A DNA stretch of 64,000 bases from Haberlea rhodopensis (GCA_907163345.1 CAJQUN010000001.1:6944001-7008000); one strand, 5' to 3'; counted from the first letter of the stretch, positions 1 to 11,405 are shown. Notes: a model not told the origin generated them from the sequence alone. Made by a program: numbers and translations.

Positions 1-1080
1 GGAGGGGGACTTGATCCCTGATTGGGTATAATCTCCCAACTCAGTGATAACTATTCCTTTGACCGTGGGAATGGCAGAGGGAAGTCTAACGGTGACTTTG
101 GGTGCAAGGGTTGAAGCTTGTGAAGGTTGGATGGAAGGTTGGGGTGCAGGGGTGGCTTTAGTTGGAGGCAATATGGGTAATGTTTTGAGGGGTAATGGTT
201 TGCTGGGCTTGGTAATCTGGGTTCTTGGCTTTTTGGGAAGTGGCTTGGCTGGTGGCGAGGGAGCAGACTGAGTTTCTTCCGAATCAGTCTGGATGGTCAG
301 TTTGCGCTTGACGCGAGGTTTGCGTGCAGCAGCTTGTTCTTCGCCCTTCTCAATCTTGACTGCAGCCAGAGTAGCAGGAGTAGGCGGAGCACTCTTGGAC
401 TTCAGCAATGCAAGTCCTTTGGAGTTTAGAATCTTAAAGGGGCTGAGAGCGGACTGCTTTCCCAGCTCGATGTCCAAAGACTCCAGTAGCTTGCTGAGAG
501 GAACAGCGAAGCATACAGCTTGCTTAGATGCAATCACCGTTTCCATCAGAACTCCAAACAGAATCACGGACAAGTTCATCTTCTGTCCGGATACAATAGC
601 CGCCATAGCCCCGAACTTCTCTGCGGTTACAGCGTCAAAACTTCCTGCCTTGCCCAAAATAGGCTTACCCACTATTTCGCACAGCACCTGGAAATGGAAG
701 AGCATTTCCTTCTTCTTAAACGATGGTTGCAGGCGGTGGCCAAGAATAGATATCTTCCCTTGAAGATCTGAGAGTGACGCTTGAGGAATCTGGCCAAATT
801 CCGTCAATCCGGAATTGGGGAGGCCAAAGGTTTTGGCCAGCGTCATCGGCGATATCTCAAAGGATTTGCCCTTGACAGTAGTGGATATAGATGTCTTCTG
901 GGAGACGGCATTGGCGAATAGTTCGCGGATTTCTGATTCATAAACAACTGTGCCGCATTCCAGAAAATTTCTCAGACCAGAAGATTCCAAAGCTCTAAAG
1001 ATGGACACCATCTCTGCATCTTCTGCCCTGTAAATATCATTGAACTCAACGGAGAGAGAGTTATGAGTGATGGTAGCCAT
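1..1080 (-). CDS. Extra ORF downstream of copia pol (partial, open at window edge)
   Basis: A minus-strand reading frame starts at the ATG at 1080 and stays open for 360 codons to base 1, so its C-terminus is missing. The first roughly 220 residues look globular. They are followed by a low-complexity tail rich in proline, alanine, lysine and threonine, with a basic stretch near 680-780 in the protein's coding bases. I recognise no catalytic motif, signal peptide or membrane segment. The start reads MATITHNSLSVEFND. From memory this resembles an abundant repeat-encoded family annotated in Gesneriaceae genomes under unrelated names. Its position after pol and in the same sense fits an additional ORF of a plant LTR retrotransposon, comparable in placement to the env-like ORF of Sireviruses, though nothing here looks like an envelope protein. 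Function unknown. Confidence 0.75.
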   Translation of the reverse strand, partial: MATITHNSLSVEFNDIYRAEDAEMVSIFRALESSGLRNFLECGTVVYESEIRELFANAVSQKTSISTTVKGKSFEISPMTLAKTFGLPNSGLTEFGQIPQASLSDLQGKISILGHRLQPSFKKKEMLFHFQVLCEIVGKPILGKAGSFDAVTAEKFGAMAAIVSGQKMNLSVILFGVLMETVIASKQAVCFAVPLSKLLESLDIELGKQSALSPFKILNSKGLALLKSKSAPPTPATLAAVKIEKGEEQAAARKPRVKRKLTIQTDSEETQSAPSPPAKPLPKKPRTQITKPSKPLPLKTLPILPPTKATPAPQPSIQPSQASTLAPKVTVRLPSAIPTVKGIVITELGDYTQSGIKSPS

Positions 1081-1465
1081 TGGAGTGAAATTAAACGAAT
1101 GCGAGGATTTAGGAGAGTGAGAGAATAAAAAAACAGATAGCGGTAAATTGTAAAAAGTGAAATAAAGTGAAATGTTCAGCCCGCTAAATAGGAGAGAGAA
1201 GACACGTGTCTTTATCTCGATGACTGATGAAAAGAAATTCAAAAATAAACGGTCATGATAACAGATAGTTAAGGCGGTTAAAATGCGATCAGTCCGGGCT
1301 GTTTTTGTGAAAAAGATGTATTGACCAAACAGATCATGGGATAACATCAGATTGACATAGATCGGTCTGAAAGTTCGGACCGGTCTGTGTCTTTCTGAAC
1401 ATTGTATTATCGATCTGTGGTAACAAAAATCTTTAAGTGCAAAAGTAAGAAAAACATCTAAACTA
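1081..1465 (-). other. Spacer between copia pol and the extra ORF
   Basis: Noncoding 385 bases between the RNase H stop and the extra ORF start. It contains GATCGGTCTG and CCGGTCTG words that also recur in the 5' LTR, so it may hold a leader or promoter for the extra ORF. No LTR end pair or polypurine tract was found here. Confidence 0.5.
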
Positions 1466-2099
1466 TTAAGATAAGTCAATTAAACCAAGAATTTGACGGA
1501 AATAATTAAACTTAGCCTCTGGGAGCGGTTTGGTGAAGATGTCTGCTGCTTGCTGCTCTGTTGAGATGTGCTCAATCCGAATTTCCTTTTTGCCAACATG
1601 ATCTCGAATAAAGTGATGGCGTATATCAATGTGCTTTGTTCGAGAGTGCAAAACTGGATTATACGTTATAGCGATTGCACTTGTGTTGTCGCAAAATATC
1701 GGAGAGTCAACAGCTTGGATGCCATAGTCTTTGAGCTGGTGTTGAATCCAGAGCATTTGAGCGCAACAGCTTCCAGCGGCTAGATACTCTGCTTCAGCTG
1801 TGGATGTGGCAATCGATGTCTGCTTTTTACTGAACCAAGAGATCAATCTTTCACCTAGAAATTGACATGTTCCACTGGTGCTTTTACGATCAATCTTACA
1901 CCCAGCGTAGTCTGCATCTGAATATCCGATCAAGCTGAAGTTTGAATCTTTGGAGTACCAAAGACCAACGTTCTGAGATCCTTTTAAGTATTTCAGAATA
2001 CGCTTGGCAGCAAAAATGTGATTGCTTTGGTTCTGACTGAAATCTGGCGCACATATAGACTGAGAACATAATATCAGGCCGGCTCGCTGTAAGATACAA
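1466..2099 (-). pseudogene. Copia RNase H and end of reverse transcriptase
   Basis: The RNase H part (1466-1933) is an intact 155-residue frame. It has the copia hallmarks GYSDADYAGC, the STAEAEYLA stretch carrying the acidic active-site residue, CDNTSAIAI, and the RTKHIDIRHHF and ADIFTKPLP motifs, and it ends at a normal stop. The preceding piece (1896-2099) keeps LTASRPDIMFSV, the normal run-up to RNase H, but in another frame and after an in-frame stop. The enzyme would remove RNA from the RNA:DNA hybrid during reverse transcription. Broken by frameshifts, so not functional as it stands. Confidence 0.9.
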
Positions 2100-2179
2100 T
2101 AGCGATCCGATTAGTCATCTATACATGGTTACTTCAACTGCTGTTCCCCCTTCATCTTTGTCTAACTTGATTGTTGGAC

Positions 2180-3325
2180 TCATAGGAGTTGATGCAGTTG
2201 AGCATGTTTCCATTCCAAATCTCTTGAGGAGCCTTTGGTATACTTGGTCTGATTGATGAAAATACCATTGTTGAGCTGTTTTACTTGGAGACCCAAAAAG
2301 AATGAAAGTTCTCCCATCATGCTCATCTCAAACTGTCCCCGCATTAACTTAGAAAATTTCTCGCACAATTTGGGGTTAGTTGACCCAAAGATTATGTCAT
2401 CAACGTAAATCTGAACTAATAGGGTATGTTCCCCCTTAATAAATTTAAAGAGAGTTTTATCTACTGAGCCGATCTGAAAATCATGGTTCAGCAGAAATTG
2501 AGATAGAGTGTCATACCAGGCTCTTGGAGCTTGTTTCAGACCATATACTGCTTTATTCAGTAGATACACATGATTGGGATGCAAATGATCCTGAAATCCA
2601 GGTGGTTGCTCAATGTAGACTTCCTCCTGAAGCTTTCCATTAAGAAAAGCACTCTTAACGTCCATCTGATATACTTTGAAGTCTTTAAAGGCAGCATATG
2701 CAAGAAAGATTCGGATGGCTTCAAGTCTGGCGACTGGTGCAAATGATTCATCGAAGTCGATTCCTTCTTCTTGTCTGAATCCTTGTGCCACCAGTCTGGC
2801 TTTGTTTCTAACCACAGTTCCATCTGCGTCCATCTTATTTCTGAAAACCCATCTGGTTCCAATGACAGGCAGATCGCTTAGTCTGGGGGTTAGACTCCAA
2901 ACTTGATTTTGTTCGAATTGATTTAGCTCTTCTTGCATGGCCTTAATCCAGTTGAAATCAGTTAAAGCTTCATCGATCTTCTTAGGTTCCAGAGTAGAGA
3001 TGAAAGCAGCATGTGTGAATTCATCCATCATCTGTCCTCTGGTTCTGATCGGTGCAGAGGGACTACCAATCACTAGATTGGGTGGATGCTTCTTAGTCCA
3101 TCGATAGCTTGACTCTGGATTGTCTTGTCCGGTCGGATGAGTAGTAGCAGCATGATCAACATCTGCTTTAACATTTGAGTGAAGAACATCCGGATCAGCT
3201 CGATCTGAAGAAGCTTCAATGGCTTGATCCGGTCTGTCTGGTACTTCTGGTTCTGGTGGATTGTCTCTTGACCTGTTAGCTACAATCTCATCATCACTGT
3301 TAGCTTCGAGATGGATATTTTCCAT
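2180..3325 (-). pseudogene. Copia reverse transcriptase (RVT_2 type)
   Basis: A 381-codon frame. The start is a variable linker rich in D, E and P between integrase and RT. It then shows TRWVFRNKMDADG, ARLVAQGFRQEEGIDF, the MDVKSAFLNG motif, the KAVYGLKQAPRAWY motif and the catalytic YVDD (in QIYVDDIIFGS). It leaves frame shortly after NQTKYT, close to the expected end of the finger-palm region, and continues in another frame toward RNase H. The catalytic core is therefore complete, but the polyprotein is interrupted. Confidence 0.92.
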
Positions 3326-3450
3326 CTGATTTTGAATTGATTCTTTGTTGCCCTCAACACATAACGATTCAAAAACTACATGAACAGATTCTTCTACAGT
3401 TAAGGTTCGATTATTGAAGATTCGATAAGCTTTGCTAGTTGATGAATATC

Positions 3451-4625
3451 CTAAAAATATTCCATTTCTGACTTAGCTTCAAATGCTGTAAGATGATTCT
3501 TACCATTGTTATGAACGAAGCATTTGCAGCCAAAAATATGAAGGTGAGAAATAGACGGTCTGTTACCAGTCCATATTTCATAAGGGGTGAGATTCAGCTT
3601 CTTGTTAATCATAGACCGATTTTGAGTGTAGCAAGCAGTGTTTACAGCTTCTGCCCAGAACTTTTGCGAAATGCCAGAATCAGCAAGCATTGTTCTTGCT
3701 GCTTCCTTGAGCGTTCTGTTTCTTCGTTCTGCAACTCCGTTCTGTTGAGGAGTTCGAGCGGCTGAAAACTCATGCTTGATTCCATGATCTTCTAGAAAGG
3801 ATTCAAGATTCTGATTTGAAAACTCAGTGCCTTTGTCACTACGAATCCTGTCTATGCTGGATGATTTCTCGTTCTGAGTGCGTTTCAGCAGCTTGATCAA
3901 CTTCGGACCGGTCTGATCTTTACTGCTCAAAAATATAGTCCATGTAAAGCGTGAGTAATCATCAATAACAACAAGAGTATACCGCATTCCCCCTAAACTT
4001 GTTATTGGTATAGGACCAAACAAGTCCATATGCAATAATTCTAAACAGCGGGAGGAGGATTTGGCATTCTTGTTTTTGAAGGATGATCTGATCTGTTTGC
4101 CCATTTGGCAAGCTTCGCAGATCTTATCCTTAGCAAAATCGATCTTGGGCAGACCGATAACTAAATCATGTTTACACAGGCTGGAAATGGTCTTAAAGTT
4201 TATATGATTCAAGCGCTTATGCCACAGCCAATGTTTATTATCATTGTTAGCGATGAAGCAAGTAGGATTATCAGGTTGAGCATGATTCCAGTTAATCTTA
4301 TATGTATTTCCATTCCTGATTCCTACGAGCATGGTTATACCGTCTGATGATTTAACAGTGCAAGTGTGTTTGTGAAATTCTACAGCATAACCATTATCAC
4401 AGAGTTGACTTATACTAATCAGATTATAGCACAGATTTTCAACTAACAGCACATCATTGATAATAATGTTACCATGGACAATCTTACCATTTCCCACGGT
4501 CTTACCCTTTGAGTTATCTCCGAAGATGATCTTGGGTCCAGTACATTCTGTGCTTCAGACAGCAGCTCGATGTTTCCAGTCATGTGACGGGAACACCCAC
4601 TGTCCAAATACCAGTCTGATGCGAG
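3451..4625 (-). pseudogene. Copia protease remnant and integrase
   Basis: At about 4565-4620 the minus strand reads SDWYLDSGCSRHMTG, the aspartic protease active site (DSG), in a frame different from the integrase. The 348-codon frame 3451-4497 then carries the GAG-pre-integrase zinc motif (WHKRLNHIN and later CEACQMGK) and the integrase core: first Asp in LHMDLFGP, second Asp in RSDKGTEF, and Glu in QQNGVAERRNRTL. It ends soon after KCFVHNNGKNH. One frameshift separates protease from integrase. Integrase would insert the cDNA into chromosomes. Confidence 0.9.
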
Positions 4626-4672
4626 TTTCTTCGGTACCTGTCATCAAATATAATTATTGTTGGTACCCAATC

Positions 4673-5586
4673 CTATTTGGGTCCAGAACGGATTAGCCCT
4701 TTGGGAACCCACACCTGTATCAGCTTCAATGGCTTGTGTGTGTAAGGTGTGCTGTGTGCTGGTCTGTTTCGATGTTGTGTGTGATAATGTGTGCGCTGTG
4801 GAAACCATTGATTCTCATAAGGTAGTCTATATCTTCGTTGAATCGGTTTTGAATTATAATAATTGTATTGTCTTCCTTGCCTTCGATCTTGCACCTTTGG
4901 ATTTGGTCTGATATACGCAAATCTTGCTGGTGCCTTTTCTTTGGCTTGGTCAACATAACCAATTCCTTTTCTCAGATTTTGATTCACGTAAGAGACTCTT
5001 GTTTGAATCTTAGGTGCTTCAGTCTCATATACTGTGCTGGATTTAACAAATGTCATTTGTTTGACTTTGTTCTTTACCAGCAACAGCTCAGATTATCTTT
5101 GGTGCATTCTTTGGTGTCAAAGCCTATGCCGGTGAAATCACCGACGTTTCTTTGAACCTCTTGTAATTCTTCCAAGGATGTTCTGGATTTTGTCCATGTT
5201 TTGAATATATGAGAGAGCTTAGCATTTTGTGTGCTAATTCTCTTATTTTCTTCATGGAGCTGATCATAAGAGATTTTCAGCTTATTCAGCTCGATCTGGA
5301 GATTGTTGCACTCACCCTGCTCAGAGCAGCTTGGTTTGTTGTGCTCATCCATTTGATCACTGACTTTAGCTTTATTCTTCTCAAATGATTCAGCTAAGAT
5401 CCTATAATCATTAGCCATGTCTTGCAGTGCGGACATGAGCTCTTCTCGTGTAAATTCATTTGAGTCAAGATCATATACCTCGTCTGTCTGACTTATTTCT
5501 TCGTCTGCCATGAGACATTGAATATCTTCTTCGCTTTCGCTGGAAGAATATTCAGAGCTTTCCAAGTCTGAGTCTGTCTGAGCCAT
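4673..5586 (-). pseudogene. Copia gag C-terminal region (acidic and coiled-coil) in two overlapping frames
   Basis: Frame 5074-5586 is rich in Ser, Glu and Asp, includes FTREELMSALQDM, and then becomes a charged, probably coiled-coil segment. Frame 4673-5083 continues with GIGYVDQAK and ends in IQVWVPKGLIRSGPK. These motifs are typical of the region between the gag zinc knuckle and the protease in a large group of plant copia polyproteins. The two frames overlap by 10 bases, and the first also leaves the upstream gag frame by a one-base shift near 5580. Confidence 0.8.
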
Positions 5587-6623
5587 TTGTTGTTTCCTTC
5601 TTCAGCTACTAGGACTTTTTGGGATTTTCCATGATTCTTGCGGTCTTTGTAGTGCTTCTTCTTCCTATCATCACGATACTTCTCTTTCCGTTCTTCTTTC
5701 TTCGGTCTGGTGCAATCTGCAATAAAATGTCCGGTCTTACCACAATTGTAGCAAGCCTGATCGTTAACAGTATCATCTTTTCTTGATTTATAATGATGAG
5801 AGGGTTTGAAGTTCCTCTTATTCTTAGACATGAATTTACCGAATTTCTTGATAAATAATGACATAGCATCATTACTTATCTGTTCAACGGATCGGTCTGA
5901 TGTTGAAGCGATCTGGTCTGGAATGGCTGCCAGGGCCTTGTTTGGTTGAGAGATGAATGGCTCTACTTCACCTCTGCTTATCAGTTCAAACTCATAGGCC
6001 TTAAGATCTGCAAACAGATCATGAAGTTCAACCTTGTTAAGATCTTTTGATTCCCTCATGGCAATGGTCTTAACATCCCATTCCTTTGGCAGAGCTCTCA
6101 TAACTTTCAGAGCGATCTCTCTGTTAGAATATTCCTTCCCCAGACCATTCAGTTCATTTATGATGCCAGTGACTCTTTCATCAAACTCATTTAGAGTTTC
6201 TCCACTTTTCATCTTTATGCCCTCAAATCTTTGAAGAGCAACAGTCAGCTTGTTTTCTTTGGTCTGGTCGTTGCCTTCACATAGCTGTGCTATCTTCTCC
6301 CAAATTTCTTTGGCAGTAAAGCACATTTTGATTTTGCTGAACATGTTCTTGTCCAGTGTCTTGAACAAGATGTCTTTGGCAACGTTGTCGAGATTTGCTT
6401 TCTTTCTTTCCTCATTCGTCCAGAGGGATCTGTCATTTTCTACCATTTGTGGTTCACCACCAGTAATGGCGACTGCTGTATTTATTTTTTGAATCTTCAT
6501 TGGTCCATCAGTGATGACGAACTACATATCGTCATCCTGAGCTGCCAGATGAGCTTGCATTCTGATTCTCCAGTCGTCATAGTCTTCTTTTGAGAACATA
6601 GGGATTTTGTTGAATGATGCCAT
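5493..6623 (-). pseudogene. Copia gag (nucleocapsid) with premature stop
   Basis: The natural start is the ATG at 6623 (reads MASFNKIPMFSKEDYDDW). Codon 34 is TAG (6522-6524) where the family has Trp before FVITDGP, so only the downstream ATG at 6500 gives a long frame. Downstream are the UBN2/gag fold (WTNEERKKANLDN, the GETLNEFDERV region) and a CCHC zinc knuckle, CYNCGKTGHFIADC, followed by a basic Lys/Arg/Asp tail. Gag would form the particle that packages element RNA. The TGG to TAG change is a single transition. Confidence 0.9.
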
Positions 6624-6658
6624 CAGCTCGAGTGATTTTGTGCTGATTAAGACAACCT

Positions 6659-6671
6659 GGCTCTGATACCA
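6659..6671 (-). other. Primer binding site, initiator Met tRNA
   Basis: The minus strand reads TGGTATCAGAGCC, complementary to the 3' end of plant initiator methionine tRNA. It lies two bases inside the 5' LTR. This fixes the element's orientation and the LTR boundary. Confidence 0.92.
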
Positions 6672-6673
6672 CT

Positions 6674-7869
6674 TGTTAGGATCGGTCCGGAGTGTTTAAA
6701 GGGGGGGGGGGGGGGGGTGAATGAACACTCCTTCTAAAAGTTAATCCTTTGTGATTTCTTTCGGATTAGTGAAAGAAATCTGTTTCTTAATCAATTTCTT
6801 GTACAGAACAAACCACTGAAAGTAAGTGCGGAACGGTCTGTTCTTGTATGTAAGAACGGCTCGATGGCTAGTATGAAAGAACAAGTGCAGAAATAAGATA
6901 CACAGGATATGTTTCTAGAAGTTCAAAGGTGGTGTAATCCTTCCACGTCTCCCCTTCTTCCAATTAAGGAAGGTTTATACTAGAAGACTTTGATTTATAC
7001 AATCCTGTTGTACAAACCCGATTCAGACTGGATTTACCTCACTACCAATCTGAAACTCCTAATCACTCAATCTGCTCAGACACACTCTGTCAGACAGTTA
7101 CAATATGTTTCTCACTTCTATTTTTCAACACAGAAAACACAAGATGCGCACAGTGATCCTAAATGATCAAATGTTACAAATAAGACGTGCTTAAGAATGA
7201 TTTCAGCTTGAGAGCTTCTGAGCTTGTAAGCTTGTGTTGTTTTTGCTTTCTTGTGCGTTTTTCAATTTATCAGCGAGAGTCAGCAGCGAGAGTCAGCAAG
7301 TTCTTTTTGTTGCATCCTTTTATAGTTGAAGGTACCAACGACATTATTTCCCTTAATGTGCAACTTTGACTCTTCTTAGACTCTGAGTAGGCTTCAGTCT
7401 TCTTCTTCAGGATACTTGCCGTTCTGGTTCATACTTTCGGCGACTGTCAGGTAAGCTACTCTTTGTCTTCTTACCTTTTATGGCAATCTTCAGTCTTTGG
7501 TCCTTTGTAGCATTAATTACAACATTAAATGCTACAATAAATAGCCATTAATGATTCGGACTGAGGAGCCATTCTGTATGTATCCTAAGCTGCTCTGATC
7601 TGATAAAGATAGAGACGATCTGAAGCTTCAGTTTAGTCAGTCTGATATTCATCGATCCGGTCTGATAAGTAATGTGTCTTATCAGCTTGTACTGTTGTTG
7701 AGCTATCGATCTGGTCAGTCTGATTACCCTCGATCCGGTCTGATATGCTTTGTCATCTTATCAGCTTGATCTGTTTTGGATGATCGTTCTGGTCAGTCTG
7801 ATTTCTCTCGATCCGGTCTGATATGTTTTGTCATCTTTAAAATCTCATCGATAAGATCCGGAACTAACA
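6674..7869 (-). repeat. 5' LTR of the copia element
   Basis: Bounded by TGTTAG at 6674 and CTAACA at 7864-7869, a perfect 6-base terminal inverted repeat, giving an LTR of 1196 bases. It contains a run of 17 G at 6701-6717 and a 78-bp tandem array near its other end. The second LTR lies outside the window, so the target duplication cannot be checked. Confidence 0.85.
7636..7837. repeat. 78-bp tandem repeat in the LTR (about 2.6 copies)
   Basis: Copies begin at 7636, 7714 and 7792, each with GTCAGTCTGAT followed by TCGATCCGGTCTGATA. In the element's orientation they lie in the U3 part of the LTR, where repeats often act as promoter or enhancer elements. That role is inference. Confidence 0.9.
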
Positions 7870-8630
7870 GAATGCATAATTGCTTTAATAGGATAGAGTT
7901 TCGTTTATATCATCCAGTTTATCGAAATCCCCTTTTAATTTCAAATGCAAATAAATTTCAGTGAACCATAATCGGAGCCAGAATGTTTAATCCTTAGATT
8001 CGAACAGTATGTCTGACTAATTGTCAGGACTCAATTCTTCAACCGAAAGAATCAAACAAAAACAGAAGACCAATCAAAATTGTACCTATGAAACACTTGT
8101 TAAGCAACCCACTCAATTTCATCCAAACCGCAATCCAGAACTTGGTGCACGGTTTGCGCAGATCCAACAGCATTCGAGGAGTTCATTGTTCTAGTTATAC
8201 AGTAAAAATGGCGAATTTATTGGGCGATTTGGCTTAAAAAGTAAGTTTTGTAGATTAAATAAAAAGGTTCTCAGAAATATAGCCTTCAAATATATGCGTA
8301 TAATTGAACGAACATATCATATTTGTAACCTCCGAAAACAACATAGAATCATGACTTAATCTACACCTCACCAAGATAAACAACCAAAAAAAATCAAACC
8401 CAAGAAAAAGCACAACAGGAATCATTCATTTTGCTTAGACAAATGCATCAAATATCCTGTTGTTTTATTGAAGTCACATAAAGATGGAGAATTTTATATT
8501 ATAGTATAAATAAGGAATGCATATTTGCTTTAATAGCATAAAGTTTCGATTATATCATGCAGTATGTCTGACTAATTTTCAGGACTCAATTCTTCAACCG
8601 AAAGAATCAAACAAAAAAGAAGATCATTCA
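7870..8630. repeat. Flanking direct duplication next to the LTR
   Basis: Sequence from 7870 (GAATGCATAATTGCTTTAAT) through about 8065 is repeated in shortened form at about 8513-8627. Both copies share GTCTGACTAATT and GGACTCAATTCTTCAACCG. The intervening 450 bases show no gene. Confidence 0.75.
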
Positions 8631-8639
8631 AAACTAGTG

Positions 8640-9600
8640 AATTTCAATAGTTTTCCCTAAGAACTTAATAAAGTCATACGCGTAAAGTTATCAGTCGGTT
8701 TATATAAATTTAGTCAGTTGTTTTCCCTAAGAACTTAATAAATTCATACGCGTAAAATTATCAGTCTTAGCCGCTTCTTCAATTTGATTACTCAAACAAT
8801 TTCTTATTTGATATCCAATTAGCAATAGATTATATGCAAGTCATTAGGTTGTCAATCCAATAAACAAACACAAATCAAATCAATAAAATCATAAAAACAA
8901 TGATATTCAATAAAATCGATAAACAAAAGCGTAGGAAACTCCCCAAGATATATAAATCCAATGATTTGTCTTCCTCAACCAAGAATTAAAACTAGCTAAA
9001 CATAACTAACAAGAAAAACGAAAAATAAAGAAAAGGAAATAAAACTAATCCGATCTCCGCTCGTCAAGGTCGTCAATCTCGTCTTCGCTTCGATCTTCGT
9101 AGCGTTCTTCAACAAAACTGAAAAAAAAATTATAAAAGTAGTCTAAACTATTCTACATACTTTACCTAGTTATCTAGATGGTTTTTTAGTCTGATTTTCG
9201 TCCATATATGTATGGAGGCTGACTGGGTAGGTTAGAATCCATGTAAGAATGAAATATATCAAGAATTCAAACTTTCCAAAATTCTGTAAAGATGGTGAGC
9301 GATTGCTGGCTTATCTTTTTCAATTATGCCTCTCGGCGATCGATCGCCCATAGGCGATCAATCTCTTCTTTATTGGCGATGGATGTCGAGTCTTCAACAC
9401 ATTTTATGCATTTTTCTTGGCCTACTTTGATTCCTTATCAACTTCAATGCATTTCTTGGTCCTTATTCATTGTTTATTAGCTTGATTTATCCGATTCCAC
9501 CTATATTTACACAAATATACGATTAGGTAGCATATGCATCAATTTATCCATCAAAATATACCAAATCGTAGACAATTAAGCGCAATATATGTGTCTATCA
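8640..9600 (-). repeat. Truncated gypsy-type LTR, same family as 46523-48072
   Basis: Read on the minus strand from 9600 it begins TGATAGACACATATATTGCG and follows the LTR at 46523-48072 for about 950 bases. It then stops matching near 8640, so the 3' part of the LTR is lost. It carries a short GCGATCGATCGCC cluster (9335-9380) and a local tandem duplication of about 70 bases at 8650-8766 (TTTTCCCTAAGAACTTAATAA twice). Confidence 0.75.
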
Positions 9601-11403
9601 GAGAGCTTTCAGAAGGAAAGGCTTCAAGACCTCAACCTTGAATACCCGAGACAACCTATCTTTCCAAAGAAGATAGTTGTCATCATTAAGTTTAACGACA
9701 TTGATCTATTTGCTGGGTTAAAGAGCAAGAAATTGGGATTAAGGTTGGGAACATTTTAGGCTGGGCTTCAATCATGGGCTCTGGATACCAAGTTAACAAA
9801 ATGAAAAAGGCTGAAGAAGATTATGCAAAATTATAGCTGTTAACAAAATGAAAAAGGCTCTCATTTGGTTATTGAAATGATGTTTTGTTCAATTGGTTGA
9901 AAAAACCAATTCAAAATTCAAACAATTGTCTTGAGACAACCTGCTTTCAAATTTGGTTGTACCATAAAATCGTCTAAAAAATTAAAACGATTGATCAAAA
10001 CGATCGAAATCCTATAAATCAAGACCATATTATTTAAATATGAAGTAAAGATCAATTTTCATTTTATTCGCATCTAGTTTATATACATTAAACCCCCAAG
10101 GAACAAAAATGTTAAATGATTCCTTGTCATTTTGGAATAATGGTGTTTTTTTATTGTTTATTAAGAAAATAATAATTTTCTTTTTTGGTTTCTGATAAAC
10201 AAATTTGTGCGCGATTTCAAACTATTTTGAATAAATACAAAATAAATCAATAGAGGAAATTACAAAATTGGACTTATAAAGTAAATCATTTCTAGCGGTC
10301 ATCTTAAACTTTATGACTAATCAAATAAATAGTCCTAAAAGAAATCATATTTGACAAAAGGTAATCTCACATTAATAATTTTTTTTATCAAATATAGTCC
10401 CACAAAAATTATATTTTAACAAAAAATAGTCATTAGACCCTTAACAAAATTTGTGACCATTTTTATTAGAAAATAATTTTTGTGATATTTGATAAAAAAC
10501 ATTTGTTAAACTAGTTTTACTATAAAAAAAATTTCTTTGATAATGATGTTATACAAATCCTATCACCTCGGGTAAAATCCAGATCATCCCGATTTTCACG
10601 GACTAAATTGACATATTGCTGAAATGGCATCTCGTTCTGCCGAGCTTGTCAAATACCACGTCAGTCCACCCCATCAATAGTTGCACAAATCACGGAGCTG
10701 ATCCAACGCCCGGTCAAAAGGATGATGGATGTGCCTTAATGCCCAGAGAACATTGTAGATATGTGTTAGTGCCCGATAGTGAATGCGAAAGTCATGCGCA
10801 CATTATGTGCAGAGCATGCTTAGATCGTTGGTGAATCATGAATGATGGTCGGGAATTGCAGATCATAACTCTGGAAAACAGCACTAGTAGAGGAAGGATA
10901 ATTAATTTGCTCCCAAAAAATACTCTACACACATATACGGGTTCTTCATATAATTATAATAAAATAAATTGTGAAAAATTCATCAATCCTTTTTTTAATT
11001 CTCGTTTTTCTTGTTTTTCGAGCACTGACTTGATCATCAATATGGCCACAGAACATGGGTGAATATGTGTAGTGGCTAGTGGTGAGGAGATGGAATCTTA
11101 TTCTAGTAGTAGCTCAAGTTCGAATTCTCGGTGGAACAAGTTTCAAACAAAAAAATTTCTTTTTTTAACTAAAAAAAAATTCTTGGTGGAATTTTTGTTA
11201 CTTTGCAAATATTTATTTTTCTCTTATTATTTTGTTACTTTACAAATTTTTATTATCTATTAAAGAAATGATTTCTCAGCATTAAACATTGCAGATTTAT
11301 TGTTCATCCAATCCAAAATAACAGTTAGAAGTGTAATAATTTACAATTCACCAATGAACAAATATAAAATGTAAATAAATTACCAAACTATTTTATCACA
11401 AAG
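9601..11403. other. Intergenic, no supported gene
   Basis: 9601-9759 is a 52-codon open stretch directly abutting the LTR end; I do not recognise it. At about 9775-9795 the minus strand reads a primer-site-like TTGGTATCCAGAGCC next to TTAAC, suggesting an old copia remnant. The rest is AT-rich. The ORF at 10616-10834 is not supported as a gene. Confidence 0.5.
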
Positions 11404-11405
11404 TA

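Larger units (their letters stand above)
1..7869 (-). mobile_element. Decayed Ty1/copia LTR retrotransposon, 3' end cut by window edge
   Basis: Reading on the minus strand, the order is 5' LTR (6674-7869), primer binding site (6659-6671), gag, protease, integrase, reverse transcriptase and RNase H (ending at 1466), then an extra ORF from 1080 to the window edge. The order integrase before reverse transcriptase defines Ty1/copia. The coding region is broken by one nonsense codon and several frameshifts. The 3' LTR is not in the window: the LTR is about 1.2 kb, and the gap between pol and the extra ORF is only 385 bases. The extra ORF therefore lies inside the element unless a truncated LTR has escaped notice. 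Confidence 0.9.

Noticed and set aside
44..771. Plus-strand ORFs at the left edge
   Set aside because: They are antisense shadows of the 360-codon minus-strand ORF, which has better composition and starts in the element's orientation.
9601..9759. 52-codon open stretch next to the LTR end
   Set aside because: No start, no recognisable motif and a broken context; noted only as intergenic.
10616..10834. Small ORF with several Cys and a C-terminal CRACLDRW, RING-like at first sight
   Set aside because: The cysteine/histidine spacing does not make a RING finger, there are no splice signals or neighbours, and a second frame is equally open.
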